Assembly (NCBI RefSeq): GCF_003600645.1
Contig: NZ_CP032482.1
Location: 310,001 to 374,000, forward strand
Direction of reading: 5' to 3'
DNA from: Yersinia rochesterensis
GTDB lineage: Bacteria > Pseudomonadota > Gammaproteobacteria > Enterobacterales > Enterobacteriaceae
DNA length: 64,000 nucleotides
In this document: piece by piece, positions 59,558-64,000 of the stretch
Position numbering within the stretch: the first letter of the stretch is position 1
Layout: each line of letters opens with the position of its first letter
Program-made: the position numbers and the translations under genes
Notes under the pieces: generated by a model
Seen by the model: only the letters and a program-made list of their open reading frames with translations
Databases searched by the model: none
What the model was told of the DNA's origin: nothing

Positions 59558-60130
59558 TTTCAATCTCCCATAACAAGTTAATCACTTAGTAATTTGATGA
59601 TATTTTACGTTGTATATCAATTGGTTTTACAGATGATTCATCTTAATTTCAAGTGAATAAATTTAACAATAATTTGACTTAATAATACGTAATCACTGGT
59701 CAGAATGGTATCTGACTGGTGATGTTATTACAAAACTTTAGCGACAGGAGCGTCTATCACGGATGGGCTAGTCCAAGGATAAAACAGTCATATCCACAAA
59801 TTTGGAGTAGTTCAAAAGTTAGTGAGAGAAAAACTACGGTACTGTTACTTTTTTGATGGCATATCCGGTCTATGATCTGGTCGCCAATTCGTACCCTCCG
59901 TCGAGCATGATTTTCTATCATGCTCGATTATCACCTCAGAAGAGGAGTTATGCTGTAAACAGTCATGATAAGGAATTAAGGTTAATTAATTTTATTAAAA
60001 TAAGTACATATACCTATCGCATCCCGTATGCGTAAAAGATGATAAGCATGTACTGGATAAACCTATCGACTTATCCAAGTGAAAATTACAGGACTACCTT
60101 TTCCTTTGAACCAATAACCAAGGAATAGTA
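59558..60130. other. Non-coding AT-rich stretch with a perfect hairpin
   Basis: No convincing gene is present in 0.57 kb. A perfect 10-bp stem with a 7-nt loop lies at 59901-59927 (TCGAGCATGA with TCATGCTCGA). A 60-codon frame at 59853 lacks a ribosome-binding site and protein-like composition. The stretch holds the divergent promoters of the RHH-like gene and the broken Gp2-type gene. Confidence 0.5.
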
Positions 60131-60708
60131 ATGGGAAACCCTATAACGCCAACCCGAAGTATGGAATGAACAGTCTATTACTGGCAGATATCAACCTACA
60201 TATAGAGGCTATATTTCAGCGTTTCGTTAAATTGCCACCTATTCGGAATAGACTTTGCGTATAAGATAATTCAGCCAGTTTTGGTCATGCCTGCAGACAC
60301 TCCATGTATAGCGAAGTCCAGATATTGATTAAAGAGATCGCGTATTCTCTTCCCGTAGCGGGTTATTACTGGGTGATGGAATACACAAAGAAAAAAGGAC
60401 TTCATGTCCATTTCGTTTGCTATCTGAATGGGCAGTTTCAGAAATGCCATTATCCGATATCCCAAGCGATGGGCAATATTTGGAAGCAAGTCACAGATAA
60501 TGATGGGTATCATCACCTTTGCGTTCCAAAAGATATTTATGAAGTCAACATTGGCAAAGTGATCCAGCATTTCGATACGGAAGGGATCGATGACTTGCGT
60601 TACGTTATTAGCTATCTGGCTAAATGTGAGCAAAAGGAGAATGGCATCCTGGGGGGTAAAAGCATGATAGCGGAAAAAAGCGAAAGAGGCAGGCCACGCA
60701 TACGCTGA
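60131..60708 (+). pseudogene. Broken inovirus Gp2/YagK-type gene
   Basis: AAGGA at 60120 and an ATG at 60131 give a good start, but that frame stops after 12 codons. The next frame continues from NANPKYGMNSLLLADIN through IEAIFQRFVKLPPIRNR to a TAA at 60262-60264. It then stays open in the same frame to 60708, including YYWVMEYTKKKGLHVHFVCY and YLAKCEQK. This is the layout of YagK/YfjJ-like Gp2 proteins of filamentous phages and islands. One frameshift and one stop codon have inactivated it. The 134-codon part from the ATG at 60304 might still be expressed. Confidence 0.7.
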
Positions 60709-60816
60709 GTAATCTTCAATTACTTTTTACAGATTCACCGGTTGGTATGTTGGAGCGGGCATGAATAATCATCAACCACGACTCCGGCTTACCTTTACCT
60801 CCCGGAGAATCACGAT

Positions 60817-61023
60817 ATGAACATTAAACCGTCCCTGCTTGAAGACCCGTTAGTCAACATGACGTTCATCACCCGCCTGCTTCAAATGACAGATAAGTGG
60901 ATTTACAAGCTTATTAAAGACGGTGCATTTCCAAAACCTATCAAACTGGGCCGTAGCTCTCGCTGGCAGAAAAGCGAAGTCGAAGCCTGGCTTCAGGAGC
61001 GCATAGACGAGTCCCACCAGTAA
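60817..61023 (+). CDS. AlpA-family regulator
   Basis: This 68-residue protein is an AlpA/excisionase-like DNA-binding protein. MTFITRLLQMTDKWIYKLIK and FPKPIKLGRSSRWQKSEVEAWL are textbook family motifs. In CP4-57 AlpA activates the integrase gene and excision. CCCGGAG lies upstream of the start. Confidence 0.92.
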   Translation: MNIKPSLLEDPLVNMTFITRLLQMTDKWIYKLIKDGAFPKPIKLGRSSRWQKSEVEAWLQERIDESHQ

Positions 61024-61123
61024 GCCTCACGCCACCCAGTGACCCCATTCCAGGCCATATTTTCACTGTCCGCTCAATGCGGAGAGTTGCGGCTACCTGA
61101 AATCTGACATTCAAGGACCCAAC

Positions 61124-61651
61124 ATGCAAAACACGTCTCCGATACTCAACCATTATCAGACCTGGCTTGATGACTTCACCCGCATCAATCTTTGGCACGG
61201 TTTGTGTCAGCAGGCGCTCACGCAATGGCACCGGCTGGCGATGACATCCTGCCTCACCCCAGAAGGCACCGTTATCGTCATTCCGCAGTGCCTACTTCAG
61301 ATAACGCACTCACCTGGCATAGACGCGTGTGCCATTGTCACTAAAATAACCAAGCAGACCGATTGGCCCCTACTTTCCGGTGTGCTACTCAGCGAATGTT
61401 ATCGTTTGGAGAAAGGGACGCTGGCGGAGCAGTTACAGATGTTATTCCGGTCGCATTCCCCGGCTATTCGGCAGGCCCTGACACTGCTGTGCTGGTGTGA
61501 ACTGGTTACAGGGCCGGATATGAGCGAGTGGTATACGTTGCACTTACGGCTTCCTGACGCACTGAATCAATGGCTGGCAGTGAAACAGAAAGCCTACCGG
61601 GGCCTGACGACGATGATTGAAGGTTATAACCGTGCTGCGCAACCACGTTGA
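61124..61651 (+). CDS. Hypothetical protein, paralogue A
   Basis: This 175-residue protein of unknown family shares a layout with the gene at 61935: HYQTWLDDF near the start, VIVIPQCLLQITHS, LLSGVLLSECYRLEKGTLAEQ, a short LTLLCWCELV stretch, and a helical end. It is rich in L, W and C with no signal peptide or membrane segment. It follows the alpA-like gene by 100 nt. Confidence 0.72.
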   Translation: MQNTSPILNHYQTWLDDFTRINLWHGLCQQALTQWHRLAMTSCLTPEGTVIVIPQCLLQITHSPGIDACAIVTKITKQTDWPLLSGVLLSECYRLEKGTLAEQLQMLFRSHSPAIRQALTLLCWCELVTGPDMSEWYTLHLRLPDALNQWLAVKQKAYRGLTTMIEGYNRAAQPR

Positions 61652-61934
61652 GCACCGATTTTTACAGCGGAACATCCGTGAGGGGCTGACTCGTTAGGGG
61701 GGGCCGTAGGCGCTTGCTGGTATACACGCCTGGGTTTCCCCTCAATCACGTAGCAGGAGCCCGTAGAGGCGCAATAAAGCCTATTTTATACAGTGAGTTA
61801 TCGTGCATCAGCGCATTCGTTCCTTTTCGTCCCACACCGTACAACCCATTAACCCTATTCCCTGACAGCCAGAAGCCGCCGATAGCATCGGACAGTGACT
61901 GGTTGCGTACCCTTTGGCCCCCAAGGATTATTGA

Positions 61935-62531
61935 ATGAAAGACTATAAACCCCGTTACGAAGAGCTCCACAAATATTACCAGACCTGGCTGATGGGTTTT
62001 ACAAAACTGGCCGTTTGCCTGGGTATGTGTCATCAGAATATTTATTACACCCATGCCCTGACAGTAGGATGTCTGCGATTTCCAGGGAAAGACCCGGTTA
62101 TTGCGATTGTCCCGCAATGCCTGCACCGGATCATTTACGGTAAAACATCGGCAGCATCCTTATCCCTTGAGGACGACCTGAGCGTTAGTTTATTAACGCA
62201 GAAACACTTGTTGGCCCACCACCCCATGCTGGAAGGTGTTCTGCTTTCTGAATGTGTCCGCTTAAAACAACGTTCACTGGCGAATAAACTCACCAGCCTG
62301 TTTCAGCAATTCAGAGGAACTGAGCTTCGTCTCAAGCTTGTCTGGCTGTGCTGGTACGATTTGATGCTGGGAAATAGTCTTGCTGACTGGATTGAAAATC
62401 TAAAGTTTAAATCAAGCGAGGAGGTCGATAACTGGGTTAATGACCGGCAGACTGAGAACCACAGGCTCACCAACATGATGGATGAGTACGTCTGCTTTGC
62501 GTATCGCACGGTACTCGAACCGCTGATTTGA
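61935..62531 (+). CDS. Hypothetical protein, paralogue B
   Basis: This 198-residue protein is clearly related to the 61124 product: YYQTWLMGFTK, VIAIVPQCLHRIIYG, MLEGVLLSECVRLKQRSLANK and LVWLCWYDLM fall in the same order. Identity is concentrated in these four blocks. I know no function. The second copy is about 20 residues longer. The 283 nt between the two genes show no open frame. Confidence 0.75.
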   Translation: MKDYKPRYEELHKYYQTWLMGFTKLAVCLGMCHQNIYYTHALTVGCLRFPGKDPVIAIVPQCLHRIIYGKTSAASLSLEDDLSVSLLTQKHLLAHHPMLEGVLLSECVRLKQRSLANKLTSLFQQFRGTELRLKLVWLCWYDLMLGNSLADWIENLKFKSSEEVDNWVNDRQTENHRLTNMMDEYVCFAYRTVLEPLI

Positions 62532-62954
62532 ACCACTCGACATGCTGACGGGGTAGACCGCCATTCCAGAGTAAAGATATATTGTATGGAACAGCTAACT
62601 TCGGAGTTATTTTATCTAATAAATCAGTGTGTTAAGCGGTGTCGTATAAGGTTCAGTGAACGTGCATGAGTGTCGGATAGGTATTATATATATATGCCTA
62701 TTATCAGTATGGGTATCCATATGCCTGTTGAGCATGTCCCTAACAACCTATCAATATCCATATTATATAAATACTTAAACAAACACCTGAATGGGCATAA
62801 GGCTGTAATCACCAGAGTCGTATGCTGAACAACAACACCTGTAGTCAGTATCCCTGTCAGCGTTAATCCCTCAATCTCCCAATCATTATGCCTGTCTGTG
62901 TTTCAGGAAGGCAGCACTAAGCCTGCTGTTTCCCGACAGGTGGAGGAAATCATT
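62532..62954 (+). other. AT-rich non-coding region with palindrome and iterated motifs
   Basis: No gene is visible. At 62677-62701 ATAGGTAT and ATGCCTAT flank an alternating TA tract and can pair. TATCCATAT occurs twice (62714-62722 and 62755-62763), 41 bp apart. The region lies directly before the intact Gp2-type gene, and could be a replication or control region; that is inference. Confidence 0.45.
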
Positions 62955-63611
62955 ATGTTTTTGTTCGATGACATCACCCACCCAATGGTGGTGGACCAAA
63001 GCCAGAAACCTTTCAACGAGGCATATCTGCAGCGTATCGAAGGGGTACTCTGTAACGCACTGCAGGACCATCCACAAACCACGGTTATCAGGGTGGATTT
63101 GCACTTACCGGAAGACGGGGATGTGGGCGACAGCATTGCCAGTGATGCTGACTTAAGCCAAGGGCTGATGTCCCGTTTTATCGAATCGCTGAAAGCTCAG
63201 ATAGTCGCTTACCGGCAAAGAAAAACCCGGGAAGGGATACGGACCCACCGCTGCTCCGTACGCTACGTCTGGGTGATGGAGCAACCAGAACTGGGTGGCA
63301 AGAAGCATTATCACATGGCCCTCTTCGTCAACACCGACACGTTCAATGCTCTGGGAAGCTACGGCGCACAGGGGAAAGGTCTGGCCTCTCTTGTTCAGAA
63401 CGCCTGGCTAAGTGCAATGAAGAAGCGTGACTGGCCTGAATATCTGACGCTGGTGCACTTTGTTTATAATCCTCTGGCTTTCCTGGAACTCAATAAGTCG
63501 GATTTCAGAAATAACCTTGATGCTCTGACTTTCCGTCTGAGTTACATGGCGAAGCAGCGAACCAAACGCTACAGCAGCGCAGAACGCTCGTTCGGCTGCA
63601 GTCAGTCCTAA
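62955..63611 (+). CDS. Inovirus Gp2/YagK-type replication-like protein
   Basis: From the ATG at 62955 (GGAGG at 8 nt) the protein has 218 residues. It has the YagK/YfjJ pattern: a Q-rich N-terminus, TTVIRVDLHLPEDGD, a YVWVMEQPELGGKKHYHMALF stretch (split) with histidines like a rolling-circle HUH-type site, and a C-terminal FRLSYMAKQRTKRY. A GTG at 62898 would add 19 residues with no support. Gp2 of filamentous phages starts replication; whether the island form does is unknown. Confidence 0.85.
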   Translation: MFLFDDITHPMVVDQSQKPFNEAYLQRIEGVLCNALQDHPQTTVIRVDLHLPEDGDVGDSIASDADLSQGLMSRFIESLKAQIVAYRQRKTREGIRTHRCSVRYVWVMEQPELGGKKHYHMALFVNTDTFNALGSYGAQGKGLASLVQNAWLSAMKKRDWPEYLTLVHFVYNPLAFLELNKSDFRNNLDALTFRLSYMAKQRTKRYSSAERSFGCSQS

Positions 63612-64000
63612 GATGTTACCATAACGACCGGCTCTGTGAGACGGGCCGGTACTCAGTCCGGTCTCTGGATTTAATTACGTAGCATCCTCTTCTTTTGACT
63701 GACGCTATTCTCAACTCAGGCACATGTCCGCTCTGTGCCAGAAGCGGATGTTGCTAAAAACAGTCTTTCATGTATTTCATGACCAGTCCGCAGAGTATGC
63801 ATTTCGTTGATAGCCCTTAACCCTGAATATTAATATCAATCCGTAATGGATGCGACAAAACAGAGTCTGAGCGGGTATCAGGCGAAAAGATTAATAATTA
63901 TGACCTCCCATGTATAATGCCATCTGAGTCGTCATATCTTGGTCCCTGTCAATATTGACCTTGTCATTAGAAAAATCCAGTACAAAGAAATGATCAGTTT
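63612..64000. other. Right end of window, no gene seen
   Basis: A possible hairpin (ACCGGC with GCCGGT, 63635-63654) follows the Gp2-type gene but has no T-run. I see no protein-coding frame, tRNA or integrase in the remaining 0.35 kb. The island continues past the edge. Confidence 0.5.

Noticed and set aside
59853..60035. 60-codon frame in the gap before the broken Gp2 gene
   Set aside because: No proper start signal, composition not protein-like, and a perfect hairpin lies inside it.

Overview
The window comes from a Yersinia chromosome, most likely Y. enterocolitica or a close relative. The clearest evidence is an almost textbook ferrioxamine receptor (foxA), a hemPRSTUV haemin operon, enterobacterial rrn, acs and gltP genes, and a 3' tRNA-Phe remnant used as an integration site. 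The species call rests on remembered protein sequences, not on a search.

Layout. (1) 1-2305: the 3' part of a 23S rRNA, 5S rRNA, two consecutive terminators and a small, probably frameshifted ORF. (2) 2318-8644: the acetate-use operon acs-yjcH-actP (minus strand), a 0.9 kb AT-rich gap, and gltP. (3) 8689-34269: a complete chromosomal type III secretion system (T3SS) with the gene order of Salmonella SPI-2. It has an ssrA/ssrB-like two-component pair (minus strand), then ssaB-C-D-E, sseA-B, sscA, sseC-D-E, sscB, an sseF-like gene interrupted by an amber codon, an extra AraC-type regulator, and ssaG-H-I-J, sctK, ssaK-L-M-V-N-O-P-Q-R-S-T-U. (4) 34456-49114: ordinary metabolic and iron genes: yedE-yedF, a DUF3772 mechanosensitive channel, Fur-box-preceded foxA, a DUF1127 protein, a MocR-type regulator and the haemin operon hmuP-R-S-T-U-V (minus strand). 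(5) 49115-49900: decayed DNA with an IS21-family remnant, a gene tail and the terminator that once followed a tRNA-Phe gene. (6) 49901-64000: the left part of a CP4-57-like integrative island that begins at a 23-bp tRNA-Phe 3'-end copy and runs off the right edge.

How the genes work together. In the T3SS block ssrAB should control a secretion machine whose basal body (SctC/D/J), export gate (SctR/S/T/U/V), sorting platform (SctK/L/N/Q), rod and needle (SsaI/SsaG), gatekeeper complex (SsaB/SsaL/SsaM) and translocon (SseB/C/D) with chaperones (SseA, SscA) are all encoded. The only effector-like gene (sseF-like) carries a stop codon. The iron block pairs siderophore (FoxA) and haem (HmuR/S/TUV) uptake, both with Fur-like boxes.

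The island carries a HigBA-type toxin-antitoxin pair, a CbtA/CbeA-type pair in inverted gene order, DUF4942, DUF5983, RadC-like, antirestriction, DUF932, IrmA-like, lipoprotein, WYL-regulator and YfjP GTPase genes on the minus strand. On the plus strand it carries an AlpA regulator, two related unknown proteins, and an intact plus a broken inovirus Gp2/YagK-type gene. The least explained part is 60131-63611, where the two related unknown genes lie between alpA and an AT-rich iterated region next to the intact Gp2-type gene.
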